This document shows, one piece after another, positions 1 through 9,280 of a stretch of 64,000 bases of DNA. Below the pieces are notes generated by a model, which made no database searches, was not told the origin of the DNA, and worked only from the letters and a program-made list of their open reading frames with translations. Where the stretch lies: assembly GCA_034506255.1 (NCBI GenBank), contig JAPDPX010000011.1:1-64000 (forward strand), in the 5' to 3' direction. This stretch comes from a candidate division KSB1 bacterium. GTDB taxonomy: Bacteria; Zhuqueibacterota; Zhuqueibacteria; Zhuqueibacterales; Zhuqueibacteraceae. Position 1 is the stretch's first letter; every line of letters starts with the position of its first letter. The translations under genes and the position numbers were made by a program.

Positions 1-47
1 AGGGCAAGACGCGCCGCGGGACGCACCCGCCGTCTGCGAGGCCACAT
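1..47 (-). CDS. 5' end of a gene leaving the left edge (product unknown)
   Basis: On the minus strand an ATG at 47-45 is preceded by AGGAGGAG and a four-base spacer, an excellent ribosome binding site. The 15 visible codons read MWPRRRRVRPAARLA, which is very basic and could be the n-region of an exported or membrane protein. Too little is present to name a family. The call rests on the strong binding site and on the absence of any other explanation for it. Confidence 0.45.
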   Translation of the reverse strand, partial: MWPRRRRVRPAARLA

Positions 48-732
48 GGGACTCCTCCTGGTGAATTTTGCGCAAAGATACGCAGCGATTCACCCAGAGG
101 AAAGATGTGGTTCACCGAGGGGATACGGTTAAAAGAGCAAATCGTTGCAGAAAAGAAATTTCCGGTCTATTTTATCACGAAACACCCTGGCCTGGGCATC
201 CCGCCTGCATTGCAGACGGGAGGTTCAATGCCGCCAACTTTTTCCAAGCGATCAAATCCAAAAGCCAAAACCCGCAAGGACGCGAAGCCGCAGGGGCTTC
301 ACAAAAAGTAACCCTTCCGCCACGGTTTGACTGTGGCCTTTATCTTACGCTCCTGCGGAGGCTCTCTGCAGGAATGCCACCGCCAAGCCGTGGCAGATCA
401 AAAAGGAGGGAACTGTCACCGCGAAGATTTTTGGATCACACAACCCGCCAAGAGCATGAGGGAAAACCTGGTGGCCTATGTGATTTCTGTGGTGCTGAGG
501 CTCGTTGTTTGGCCATTGTTGCAGAAAACTCTTTGCGGGAGAGTTCTTTGCTATGTTTGAAAAATTAGTGACATTGGACCCGAGATCTGCGCTGCGCTTC
601 CCGGGGTAATAGTGCCCTCCCGGTCGATTGAATTCTAAGGGCGCGGAATGCGACCGGCGGCAGCGTGATCATGCCTGTGTCGCAGTCGCGCTGCCACTCT
701 GTCAGCGGCTGTGCAATCAGAAAGCCTCTTTC
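48..732. other. Intergenic region without a convincing gene; contains a dispersed repeat
   Basis: Between the divergent left-edge gene and the GH1 gene there are about 685 bases with open frames on the plus strand, but none has a ribosome binding site or a recognisable product. Most of 229-540 is a diverged copy of the repeat at 43425-43715. The promoters of both flanking genes should lie here, but I found no clear -35/-10 pair. Confidence 0.6.
229..540 (+). repeat. Dispersed intergenic repeat B, copy 1
   Basis: This stretch aligns by eye over almost its whole length with the complement of 43425-43715. Shared blocks include a run of AAAGCCAAAAC, GCCACGGTTTGA, CTGCGGAGG-type inverted bases and GCGAAGATTTTTG. 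A shorter related piece occurs at 34914-34972. Identity looks like roughly three quarters with small indels. No transposase or clear terminal inverted repeats are visible, so it is a non-autonomous or decayed element. Confidence 0.7.
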
Positions 733-2124
733 ATGAAAACCATGAAAACATTCCCGTCTGATTTTGTATGGGGCGCCGCCACTTCGAGTTATCAGATCGA
801 AGGCGCCTGGCTTGCGGATGGAAAAGGCCTCTCGATTTGGGATGCCTTCTGCCATACGCCCGGCAAAATTCACTGCAATGAAACCGGCGATCTTGCCTGT
901 GATCATTATCATCGCTTCAAGGACGATGTCAAACTGATGGCCGACATGGGACTGCCGGCCTACCGCTTCTCGCTGTCCTGGCCGCGCATTCAACCCGCCG
1001 GCACCGGCCGGCCCAATACCGACGGCATCTGTTTCTATTCCGAACTGATTGACACGCTGCTCGCCCACAACATCACGCCGTGGGTCACGCTGTATCACTG
1101 GGATCTGCCCCTGGCGCTGCAGATCGAGCATGACGGCTGGCTCAATCCCCGCATGGCGGAGTTCTTCGCCGACTACGCCGCGATTTGTTTTGCGGCATTT
1201 GGCGACCGTGTCAAACACTGGCTCACGCTCAATGAGCCGTGGTGCAGCGCGTGGCTCGGTTATGGCCTGGGCGTGCATGCGCCGGGCCGCCTCTCCCGCG
1301 ATGAACCTTATCGCGCCGGTCACAACCTTTTGCGCGCACATGCCCTGGCCGTGGCACGATATCGCAACGAGTTTCAGCCCGCGCAGAAAGGGATGATCGC
1401 CCTCACCAACAACTGCGACTGGCGCGAGCCGCTGACCGACAGCGAAGCGGATCGACAGGCGGCCCAACGCGCCGTCGAGTTCTTCCTGGGCTGGTTTGCG
1501 GATCCCGTTTTTTGGGGTGATTACCCGCAGGTGATGCGCCGGCGCCTGGGCGACCGGCTGCCGCATTTCACCGACGAAGAAAAGGCGCTGCTCAAAGGTT
1601 CGGCAGATTTTTTTGGCTTGAATCACTACTCCACCATGTATGCCGCCGACGCTTCCTCCGCTGCGGCGCGCAGCACACACGACTACAACAGCCTGCTGGA
1701 GGATCAGGCCGTGGTGCTCAGCTCGGACCCCGCCTGGCAAAAAACGGACATGCAGTGGAACATTGTGCCGGAGGGCTTCCACAAGCTGTTGCTGTGGATC
1801 CGGGACCGCTATGCCTCGCCGGCCATCTACGTCACCGAGAACGGCTGCGCCCTGGCGGATGTTTTGGTTGACGGCGAAGTGCACGATCGCGGCCGCATCG
1901 AATTTCTCGACGCCTATCTCACGGCGGCACACGAAGCCCTGCGCGCGCAGGTCGATCTGCGCGGCTATTTTGTCTGGTCGTTCATGGATAATTTCGAATG
2001 GACGGAAGGCTATGCCAGGCGTTTTGGGCTGCATTACGTCGATTATGCCACCGGCCGCCGCCTGCCCAAAGCCTCGGCGAAATGGTATGCCGGTGTCATT
2101 CAGCGCAATGGATTGTGTGATTGA
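733..2124 (+). CDS. GH1 family beta-glucosidase / beta-glycosidase
   Basis: A 463-residue protein of normal GH1 length that should hydrolyse beta-linked glucosides such as cellobiose by a retaining mechanism. The N-terminal FVWGAATSSYQIEGA block is typical of the family. The acid/base glutamate is E168 in TLNEP and the nucleophile is E369 in VTENG; the aglycone-site region WSFMDNFEW is also present. The frame is open further upstream, but family homology begins just after the Met at 733, which I take as start; no strong ribosome binding site is visible and the Met at 742 is an alternative. There is no signal peptide, so it is cytoplasmic. The secreted GH9 enzyme follows 228 bases downstream, consistent with cellulose or beta-glucan breakdown outside and beta-glucoside cleavage inside. 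Confidence 0.93.
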   Translation: MKTMKTFPSDFVWGAATSSYQIEGAWLADGKGLSIWDAFCHTPGKIHCNETGDLACDHYHRFKDDVKLMADMGLPAYRFSLSWPRIQPAGTGRPNTDGICFYSELIDTLLAHNITPWVTLYHWDLPLALQIEHDGWLNPRMAEFFADYAAICFAAFGDRVKHWLTLNEPWCSAWLGYGLGVHAPGRLSRDEPYRAGHNLLRAHALAVARYRNEFQPAQKGMIALTNNCDWREPLTDSEADRQAAQRAVEFFLGWFADPVFWGDYPQVMRRRLGDRLPHFTDEEKALLKGSADFFGLNHYSTMYAADASSAAARSTHDYNSLLEDQAVVLSSDPAWQKTDMQWNIVPEGFHKLLLWIRDRYASPAIYVTENGCALADVLVDGEVHDRGRIEFLDAYLTAAHEALRAQVDLRGYFVWSFMDNFEWTEGYARRFGLHYVDYATGRRLPKASAKWYAGVIQRNGLCD

Positions 2125-2352
2125 GGGAATCCCGCTGCAAGGGAGGGAGGAGGGCAACCCCCTGCCGGCCTTGCTTGGCAGACAGGCGGTCTGTGCAGCC
2201 GGAGCGGCGGGCGGTTGCAGGCATTGGCCTCGCTGTTTGACCCGGAGAGGATGGTGGCTCCGGCCTCAACAAGACGATGCCGCCGCCGGCATGAATTTCA
2301 CCCGCCACTGGAGGCGTCCCTGGCATTTTCCCTTCCTGCAGGAGATGCAATC

Positions 2353-4446
2353 ATGTTTAACAAAATGCTGTGTGCCCATCTGACGCTCGCACCCGTTCTG
2401 CTTGTCATCGGCATTGCTGCCGGACAGGATGCCATTCGCTTGAATCAAATCGGCTTTTATCCCACCGGCCCGAAATTCGCCGTTGCTGTGGGGGCAGCGG
2501 GCGGGAGGTTTTACGTCCTCACGCGTGATCAGGGTGACACGCTGCTCGCCGGCACGCTGGGGACGCCGCGCCTGTGGCCGCATTCCGGCGAATCCGTCCA
2601 GTTGATCGATTTCACCTCTTTGCAACAGCCGGGCGAATACCTCATCGTGGTGCCGGGTTTGGGAAGCTCGCCCCCTTTCACCATCGGCAACCATGTTCAT
2701 CAAACCGTGACGGTGATGGCGTTGAAGTCCTACTATTTTCAACGCGCCTCGACGCCCCTACTCGAACCCTTTGCCGGAAAATGGCGACGGCCGGCCGGCC
2801 ATCCCGATACGCAGGTGTGGGTGCATCCTTCAGCAGCCAGCGCTGCGCGGCCGGTCAACACCATCCTTTCCTCTGCCCGGGGCTGGTATGACGCGGGCGA
2901 TTACAACAAGTACATCGTCAACTCCGGCATCAGCACCTACACGCTGCTGGCGGCCTACGAACATTTCCCCGCGTATTTTCGCGCGCTGGCTGTCAACATC
3001 CCGGAGAGTGCCAACCGCCTGCCCGACATTCTCGATGAAGCGTTGTGGAATCTCGCCTGGATGCTGACGATGCAGGATCCCAATGATGGTGGCGTCTATC
3101 ACAAGCTCACCACCGCCAATTTCAGCGGCTTTGTCATGCCGCATCAGGACACGGCGCGGCGCTACGTGGTGCAGAAGAGCACCGCCGCCACGCTCGATTT
3201 TGCCGCGGTGATGGCACAGGCCAGCCGCATCTTCGCCGATTTCAGCGCCGAGATGCCCGGCTTTGCGCAAACCTGTCTGCAGGCCGGCCTGGCGGCCTGG
3301 CGCTGGGCCCGCCGCAATCCCAATGTGCGCTACGATCAGCACGCGCTCAATGCGGCCTATGATCCCGACATCACCACCGGTGAATATGGCGACGGCAGCA
3401 CCATGGACGAGCTGCGCTGGGCCGCCGCGGAGTTGTTCATCACCACCCAAGCCGACAGCTTTCTGGCTGCCGCCAATCCGCTGGCGGGACCGTTTGGCGT
3501 GCCCGCGTGGCCGAACGTCAATACGCTGGGGATTTATTCGCTGGCGTTTCATCGTGCCCGGGTGGGTGCTGCGTTGGATACCAATGCGGTCAAAGCCATT
3601 CTGTTGCATCTTGCCGGCAGTCTGCGCGCGGCTGCCAATGCTTCCGCATATCGCGTGGCGATGGGCATTTCGAACAGCGACTTTGTGTGGGGCAGCAACG
3701 GCATTGCCGCCAACCAGGGCATGGCGCTGGTGCAAGCCTGCCGCCTCACCGGAGATGTCTCCTTTCTGGAAGCGGCAGTGCACCATCTCGATTACCTGCT
3801 GGGCCGCAATGCCACCGGCTATTGTTTCATGACCGGTGCGGGTGAAAAATCCCCCCGGCATCCGCATCACCGCCCGTCGCAGGCGGACGGCATTGCCGAG
3901 CCGGTTCCTGGTTTGCTGGTGGGTGGGCCCAACGGCAATGCGCGCAACGATGACGGGGGGAGTTGTCCGGCCTACCTTGGGCCGGAACGCGCACGCATGT
4001 ACCTCGACAACGTGTGCAGCTATGCCACCAATGAGAACGCCATCAACTGGAACGCGCCACTGGTGTATCTCGCCGGTGCGATCGAAGCCTTGTATTCGCC
4101 CACCGGCCGGCCCAATCCCACCACCGTCTCAGAACCACGAGAAGGCGCCTCGCCGCGCGCTTTTGGTTTGCTGCCGAACTACCCCAATCCATTCAATCCT
4201 TCCACCCAAATCCGCTATGCCTTGCCGGTTGCAGGCTGGGTTGAGTTTGGCATCTACAACGCCACCGGCCAGTTGATTCGGCGCCTGCAGCAGGCCACGC
4301 TGCCGGCGGGGTATCATACGGTCAGGTGGAATGCCGATACCGACAGCGGCCACCGGGTTGCGAGCGGCATTTATTTCGCCTGCCTGCGCTTTCAGGCCAG
4401 CGGCCGGGTCTGGCATGATTTGATGAAGATGCTCTTGCTGCGCTGA
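2353..4446 (+). CDS. Secreted GH9 cellulase with N-terminal Ig-like domain and C-terminal sorting domain
   Basis: 697 residues. The signal peptide covers about residues 1-24, followed by a CelD_N-type immunoglobulin-like domain (about 27-110) and a GH9 (alpha/alpha)6 domain (about 120-580). Catalytic features are D180 and D183 in WYDAGDYNKY, the SPRHPHHR histidine segment and the late glutamate E561 in NENAINWN. A proline-rich linker leads to a tail with NYPNPFNP and a VASGIYF ending, the type-A sorting/FlgD-like module of FCB bacteria. Start chosen at 2353 because AGGAG lies about nine bases upstream and a signal peptide follows at once. Predicted to be an inverting endo- or exo-beta-1,4-glucanase exported to the surface or medium. 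Exact substrate is not readable. Confidence 0.92.
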   Translation: MFNKMLCAHLTLAPVLLVIGIAAGQDAIRLNQIGFYPTGPKFAVAVGAAGGRFYVLTRDQGDTLLAGTLGTPRLWPHSGESVQLIDFTSLQQPGEYLIVVPGLGSSPPFTIGNHVHQTVTVMALKSYYFQRASTPLLEPFAGKWRRPAGHPDTQVWVHPSAASAARPVNTILSSARGWYDAGDYNKYIVNSGISTYTLLAAYEHFPAYFRALAVNIPESANRLPDILDEALWNLAWMLTMQDPNDGGVYHKLTTANFSGFVMPHQDTARRYVVQKSTAATLDFAAVMAQASRIFADFSAEMPGFAQTCLQAGLAAWRWARRNPNVRYDQHALNAAYDPDITTGEYGDGSTMDELRWAAAELFITTQADSFLAAANPLAGPFGVPAWPNVNTLGIYSLAFHRARVGAALDTNAVKAILLHLAGSLRAAANASAYRVAMGISNSDFVWGSNGIAANQGMALVQACRLTGDVSFLEAAVHHLDYLLGRNATGYCFMTGAGEKSPRHPHHRPSQADGIAEPVPGLLVGGPNGNARNDDGGSCPAYLGPERARMYLDNVCSYATNENAINWNAPLVYLAGAIEALYSPTGRPNPTTVSEPREGASPRAFGLLPNYPNPFNPSTQIRYALPVAGWVEFGIYNATGQLIRRLQQATLPAGYHTVRWNADTDSGHRVASGIYFACLRFQASGRVWHDLMKMLLLR

Positions 4447-5225
4447 GCCGGAGAAGCACAATGAATGCGACTGGTGCGGGCAGGAGAACGTCATGCAAGC
4501 CCCGCCGGCACCACAGCGTGCGTCGCACAAGACTGTTGTGAAATCATCACGCTGCACTCTCTGCCATGTTGCGGTGCCACGTTTGTTCTGTGGGCGGGCC
4601 TCTCTCCGGTCTGCCTGTTGCGTCTGCGGCGCATGCCATGCCACAGCGCGAAGGTGTTTTTGCCCATCTCACAGATGGGGAAGAAGCAGGCCTCGCTGCT
4701 GCGGTTGCCGACCCGCACGGTTGGCGCTGCACTCCGAAATTCAATCCTCAACGCGGATAAAATTTCCCCGTTTGGCGAAGGCGTCACGTTTTTTCTCCCG
4801 CGAAAATGAATGTCTCTTGAGATTTTTTCGTGGCGAAATTTTTTGCATTTGATCCCGACATTGTCGTCCCGTTCCGGTGGCTCTTCTCATCTGGGACAAA
4901 TGTGGCCACACAGGGCCATCGCCCGGGGAATTATCTTTTGACAGAATGAGCAGGATTGGCGGGATCAATTCCTGAATGTTGCATCCTCTTCCTGTCACCT
5001 TTCGCCTGAGAATAAATTCCCGGGCCGCAAAGCTGACAATCTTCAGCAAGGCGAGCTTCATGGCACTGCACACCGGTTTAGAAGGCCCAACTCGCACCTT
5101 GCAGCGGATTGGAGTCCTTTGCGCCGGGAAATGTGGCAACGGGGAATCTCGAGGCGGGAAAAGAGCAGGCCGGGGGAATTGCGGCGGTGCGAAACCTTAC
5201 GGTTTGCGAATGCCAGCGACGGGCT
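4447..5225. other. Convergent intergenic gap, no gene seen
   Basis: About 780 bases between the GH9 gene (+) and the SpoIID gene (-), both ending here. The open frames have no ribosome binding sites and no family features. A 7-bp perfect stem, CCCATCT / AGATGGG at 4663-4679, lacks a T-tract on either side, so I do not call it a terminator. I see no other structure. Confidence 0.6.
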
Positions 5226-6560
5226 TCAGTAGAGTTTGCGAAGCTCTGCGCCGCGAAAATAGTGCTGCACGATTTCTTCCGCGCGATAACCGGTAAGCGC
5301 CATCACCGCGGCGCCGATCTGGCACAAGCCGACACCGTGTCCCCACCCTGCGCCGTGCAGCGTAAACCGCAGTGGCAGGCCGCGGCGGTCGCGCTCCGTC
5401 CTGACGATGAACGCCGAGCTGTAGAGATGGCTGGGCGACAGCCAGCGGCGGATCTCCAGCTCCTTGCCCACCACCAGCGTTTGCGCGCTGCCCACGATTT
5501 TCAATTTCACCAGCCGGCCGGAGAGGCCGCGCTGCACCGGCACGAGATCGTGCAGCACGCCGAAGTGCAAGCCCGATTTCTTTTGCAGAATCTGCTCGAG
5601 CTGTTCGCGCTCATATGTCACCTGCCAGCGAAAGAAATCCGTGGTTTCCTGATCGAACGACGGCAGGATTTGTTGCAGAATCCTGCCGTCGGTGGTGTTG
5701 CAGAAGGCTTCTGGTTGGGAGAGAATCCATTGTTCCGCCTCGGCCTCACTGCGCAATGGCGGGTGGGGCTGCCGCGCATCCGCGATGCACTGCAGATAAG
5801 GCACCGGTGTGTCCTCCCAGGCATTTTCGAAGTTCTCGCTCAAGCCGCCGCAGGCCTTCGAAAAACGCGCATCACAGATTTCATTTTCATAAACCAGAAA
5901 GACGCCGGCGGTGTCCTGCACGGCCGCGGCCGCCGCCGGTGTAATGATCTTGGTCACCCCCTGATAGCGCTGGCAATGATCATCGGCGCACACGTCATAC
6001 AGGTCATGATCCTCGCGATCGTACCAGCGGATCAGCTCACCCGGCATGGTCAGCGTGTGCGCGGATGAGCGGCCATGCCGCCTTTGCCGCTGTTCGCGCT
6101 CGAGCATCGCCACCAGCCAACTGCGGGAAGTGATGGCGTGCGCCCGCAGCAACTCCAGCGGCGCGGTGGCGCTCATCTCCGAAGAAATCACGCTGGCGAG
6201 ATAGTCTTCCACAGAGATTTCGTTGATCGCGGCCAGTGTGCCGTCCCCGCGCGCCACCAGCAGCAGATCGCCGCGGAAAGTCTGGTTTTCCCTGCGTTCC
6301 CAGTGAAAAGCGATGCCGATGATGACATCATGCAGCGTGAAGGTGGCGGCGGCCGCGCTGCGGCAGTGGATCACCGGCGCGCTCAGCCGGATTTCGCCGT
6401 TGCCGCTCTCGAGCACGACCGCACCGTTTTTCACAACCGCAACGAAGGCGCCCTGACACGGCCGGCCATCAGGCAGGGTAAAAACGGCATTGAAAGCACC
6501 GCGCACCTGCTGCTGGTGATCGAGCACACCGACTTTGAGGCGGAGTTCGCTGGTAATCAT
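5226..6560 (-). CDS. SpoIID/LytB domain protein
   Basis: 444 residues. The central part contains the SpoIID signature region (INEISVEDYLASVISSEM followed by LRAHAITSRSWL) and the end has the typical GAGWGHGVGLCQIGA segment. SpoIID proteins of spore formers are lytic transglycosylases that cut denuded glycan strands of peptidoglycan. LytB homologues enhance amidases. Non-sporulating FCB bacteria also carry such genes, often beside DUF4922 and a glycosyltransferase as here. The ATG overlaps the stop of the upstream DUF4922 gene as ATGA, so translation is probably coupled. No clear signal peptide is visible, which is unusual for a wall-acting enzyme and leaves its location uncertain. Confidence 0.85.
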   Translation of the reverse strand: MITSELRLKVGVLDHQQQVRGAFNAVFTLPDGRPCQGAFVAVVKNGAVVLESGNGEIRLSAPVIHCRSAAAATFTLHDVIIGIAFHWERRENQTFRGDLLLVARGDGTLAAINEISVEDYLASVISSEMSATAPLELLRAHAITSRSWLVAMLEREQRQRRHGRSSAHTLTMPGELIRWYDREDHDLYDVCADDHCQRYQGVTKIITPAAAAAVQDTAGVFLVYENEICDARFSKACGGLSENFENAWEDTPVPYLQCIADARQPHPPLRSEAEAEQWILSQPEAFCNTTDGRILQQILPSFDQETTDFFRWQVTYEREQLEQILQKKSGLHFGVLHDLVPVQRGLSGRLVKLKIVGSAQTLVVGKELEIRRWLSPSHLYSSAFIVRTERDRRGLPLRFTLHGAGWGHGVGLCQIGAAVMALTGYRAEEIVQHYFRGAELRKLY

Positions 6561-7540
6561 ATGCGCGCCAGGATTTGATGCATGACTTCCGGGGAGATGG
6601 AAACTTCGCGATAAATTTCCGCCACCAGCTCCGCCTCCACCTGCCGGAAGTCTTTCTCAATGGGGGTGATGATCAGCCCGCCCATATCCACCGCTGCCGG
6701 GCTGATGAGAATTCTGTCTTCGCCTTCGCGATAGAACACCTGCGGCCGGTGTTTGCGGCGGGGGAAGAGCAGAACGTGATAAAGCTCATCTTCATAAAAA
6801 CAGATGGCATTCAGCATGGGCTCATGATCGACCGGCAGCACGGCCTGCATCGCCGCCAAAGTGCGGCGCCACACGGCCGCCAGTGCGGCGGCCTCGAAGC
6901 CGGTGAGCAGCAGCACCTCGCGGCCAAAACCCTGCAATTTGTGCAGCGCAACCCCCTGCAGGCTTTTCACCAACAAACGGCGCGCGGGTTCATACATCTG
7001 GGTTTCCACGGGAATCACCCGTCGCGGACAGGCCTGAAAATGCAAATGATCCGGCGCGGAAGCGCCGCATTTCGGGCCATTGTAAAACACGGTGAAAGAC
7101 GGGCTGAAATCGCGCGTGAGCTGCAGCAGCGTTTCCACGCGGCCGGCGAGCGCCTGCGGCTGGTGCTGGAGATGGGAAATGGTGTAATGCTGCGGAAAAA
7201 TCGGCGCGGGATTGCACAACACCAGAAAATCGTCGTGATACAAAATGCCCTGCTGCTGCGGCGGCAGATTTTCCAGGCAGAGAAAACAGGGCCGCGCCTC
7301 AATCGAACGGGCATCGACTTTGGCACCGCTGCTCACCACGCGCCGGGGATTGAATTGCAGGCGCACGGCATATTCGTGATGGTTCAAGTCACGCAACTGC
7401 ACGTTTGCCAGGCCGCGGTAGCCCTCGTGCAGTTGCGGCCAGGTGGCCTGTTGCTGGTCCAGAAGATCGAGCGCCAGCCGGGACAGGGCGGGGGAATGCT
7501 GTTCTGCTCCGTATTTTGCAAAAAAACGATGCGACTGCAA
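6557..7540 (-). CDS. DUF4922 family protein, HIT/GalT-fold-like nucleotidyl transferase or phosphorylase
   Basis: 327 residues. The visible motif is DHLHFQ, an H-x-H-x-Q triad of the type found in galactose-1-phosphate uridylyltransferase, Ap4A phosphorylase and GDP-hexose phosphorylases, where the central histidine carries the nucleotidyl group. A RPCFLC pair of cysteines lies upstream. Start is TTG at 7540, supported by AAGGAG seven bases upstream on the minus strand. It is the middle gene of a three-gene set: GT2 glycosyltransferase (94 bases upstream), this gene, and SpoIID (4-base overlap). The association suggests a nucleotide-sugar step in making or remodelling a cell-surface glycan, but substrate and reaction are inference. 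Confidence 0.75.
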   Translation of the reverse strand: MQSHRFFAKYGAEQHSPALSRLALDLLDQQQATWPQLHEGYRGLANVQLRDLNHHEYAVRLQFNPRRVVSSGAKVDARSIEARPCFLCLENLPPQQQGILYHDDFLVLCNPAPIFPQHYTISHLQHQPQALAGRVETLLQLTRDFSPSFTVFYNGPKCGASAPDHLHFQACPRRVIPVETQMYEPARRLLVKSLQGVALHKLQGFGREVLLLTGFEAAALAAVWRRTLAAMQAVLPVDHEPMLNAICFYEDELYHVLLFPRRKHRPQVFYREGEDRILISPAAVDMGGLIITPIEKDFRQVEAELVAEIYREVSISPEVMHQILARI

Positions 7541-7633
7541 GCTTTCACTCCTTAGATTGGGCAGCGAAACGGCAGCGGCACCGACGCGCGGCCGCTGCTC
7601 GCGCAGCGGACGGAACGCGTGAGCCGTGACGTT

Positions 7634-9103
7634 TCAGCGGCGGCGATTGCGACGCTGCCGCGCCAGCAGTTCGATGGTGCGGATCCTGTCCTTGTAATGG
7701 TCGTTGCGGTTGAGCTTGTCGATGGGCAGGGCCGCGTCGCTGTTGCCCTCCCAGCGGCGGCAGAGGTAAAGGCAATCGTAGATGCGACCGATTTGATATT
7801 CGCGCGACAAGCGCAGCGCGACGGCATAATCCTCGCCATAGCTGACATTGGGCAGGGGCAGGGCGCGCAGCAGGGCCGTGTCAAAGGCGCGCGGTGCGCC
7901 CAGACCGTTGATGCGTAGCGCATTGTTGCGGCCGTTGGCCGGCGTCCACTCGCGGTGGTCGATCAAACCCGGTGGAATTTCCTCGAGGTTCATGTTGACC
8001 AGGCGGTAGGAGCCGATCACCATGGCATAGTCGCCGCGCTGGAATTCCTGCACGATGCGCTGCAGCGTTTCGGGGCCGCTGTACAGGTCATCGGAATCGA
8101 GTTGCACCGCATAGCGGCCGCAGTGCTCCGATTGCACCGCCTCGTTCCAGCAGCCGCCAATGCCGAGATCATGGCGGGTGGGAATGAGATGCCGCAAGCC
8201 GGCATGCTGTGCCGCCAGGCTCTGCAGTTTCTCGGTGGTGCCGTCGGTGGAGTGGTTGTCGACCACGATCACATTGAAGGGAAAATCGGTTCGCTGGCTG
8301 AGTGCGCTGTGCACCGCGTCGGCGATGGTGCGCACGCGGTTGCGCACCGGAATGATCACGCTCGCCGTCACGGGAAAGCGGGTGGCAGGTTGCGGCACCT
8401 TTTTGAAGCGCGGTGCGAGATAGGCCCCGATGCGTTTGAGATGCTGCGTCACCACCTTCTCCATTTCCTTTTGCACCGCCTGATTGCGCGGATCGACATA
8501 GTCGAACAGCTTCTCGCCGCTCTGCCGCAGGTCGGACTCCACCTTGGTGTAAAGAAATTCCTGCAGATGAAACAGCGGCGCACGCAGCGAGAGCTTCAGG
8601 CGCAAATCATACCAGCCGGCATACTGCACGTTGGCCACCGCCCCGTAGCGCTGCAACGCCGCGCGCACCGCCTTCATGTTGCACAACCACAGCGCGCCGA
8701 AATCGAAGTTGTCGCGCAGGCTGCCGGGCTGGTAATCATTCAACGGATGTTCGCTGCGCGTGCCGTTCTTGATTGCATGAAAATCCGCATAGACCATGCC
8801 CGCACCCGTGTCTTCCGCCACCGCCATCAGCCGCGCCAGCGCATGCTGGCCGAGTTGTATCGCCGCGGGCTGCGGCATGAGCAGGGCATGGGTGCTTTTG
8901 ATGCGCTTGCAAATTGCATTCAGCGTGCGGCCGGATTGCAGCCCCTCCACCCGCAGGCCCGAAATTTTGGCCAGCGCCGGTAATTCCAGGCCGTGATGCA
9001 ACAGCACGATCTCACGAACCAGCGGGGACTGGGACAATTCCTGGAGCAGGGCTTGCTCATGGGGGGCCGCGACCAAGGGCAGGACAACGGTCAAATCGCT
9101 CAT
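7634..9103 (-). CDS. Family 2 glycosyltransferase with an extra N-terminal domain
   Basis: 489 residues. The first ~225 residues form a GT-like domain of their own (VVLPLV start, later FHAIKNG), and the second half is a standard GT-A fold: VTASVIIPVRNR, then VIVVDNHSTDGT, and the metal-binding QLDSDDLY. The soluble GT2 should transfer a sugar from a nucleotide donor to a surface polysaccharide, lipid or protein. A TTG directly precedes an ATG; I chose the ATG at 9103 because GAGGAG then sits at a workable distance. It is the promoter-proximal gene of the GT2-DUF4922-SpoIID set. Acceptor and donor are not deducible. Confidence 0.87.
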   Translation of the reverse strand: MSDLTVVLPLVAAPHEQALLQELSQSPLVREIVLLHHGLELPALAKISGLRVEGLQSGRTLNAICKRIKSTHALLMPQPAAIQLGQHALARLMAVAEDTGAGMVYADFHAIKNGTRSEHPLNDYQPGSLRDNFDFGALWLCNMKAVRAALQRYGAVANVQYAGWYDLRLKLSLRAPLFHLQEFLYTKVESDLRQSGEKLFDYVDPRNQAVQKEMEKVVTQHLKRIGAYLAPRFKKVPQPATRFPVTASVIIPVRNRVRTIADAVHSALSQRTDFPFNVIVVDNHSTDGTTEKLQSLAAQHAGLRHLIPTRHDLGIGGCWNEAVQSEHCGRYAVQLDSDDLYSGPETLQRIVQEFQRGDYAMVIGSYRLVNMNLEEIPPGLIDHREWTPANGRNNALRINGLGAPRAFDTALLRALPLPNVSYGEDYAVALRLSREYQIGRIYDCLYLCRRWEGNSDAALPIDKLNRNDHYKDRIRTIELLARQRRNRRR

Positions 9104-9280
9104 CAATTCTCCTCACATGCTTCACACGCACGCAGCCAGATGACCGGCGGCGGACCGGACATGGCCGCCGGTCACAGCCACGAATCCCTCCTCCTGCCGG
9201 GGTGGGTCGCATGCCGCCGCCGCGTGCCCGTATGTATCAGAACCCCTGGTGAATTGCAAGAGGTTTTTCCGGCGGCAATT

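Noticed and set aside
68..568. A 166-codon plus-strand frame at the left end
   Set aside because: It lies over repeat B, whose second copy shows indels that break this frame, and it has no ribosome binding site.
4663..4679. Hairpin CCCATCT/AGATGGG as a terminator of the GH9 or SpoIID gene
   Set aside because: Short stem, no T-tract on either strand, and more than 200 bases from either stop codon.
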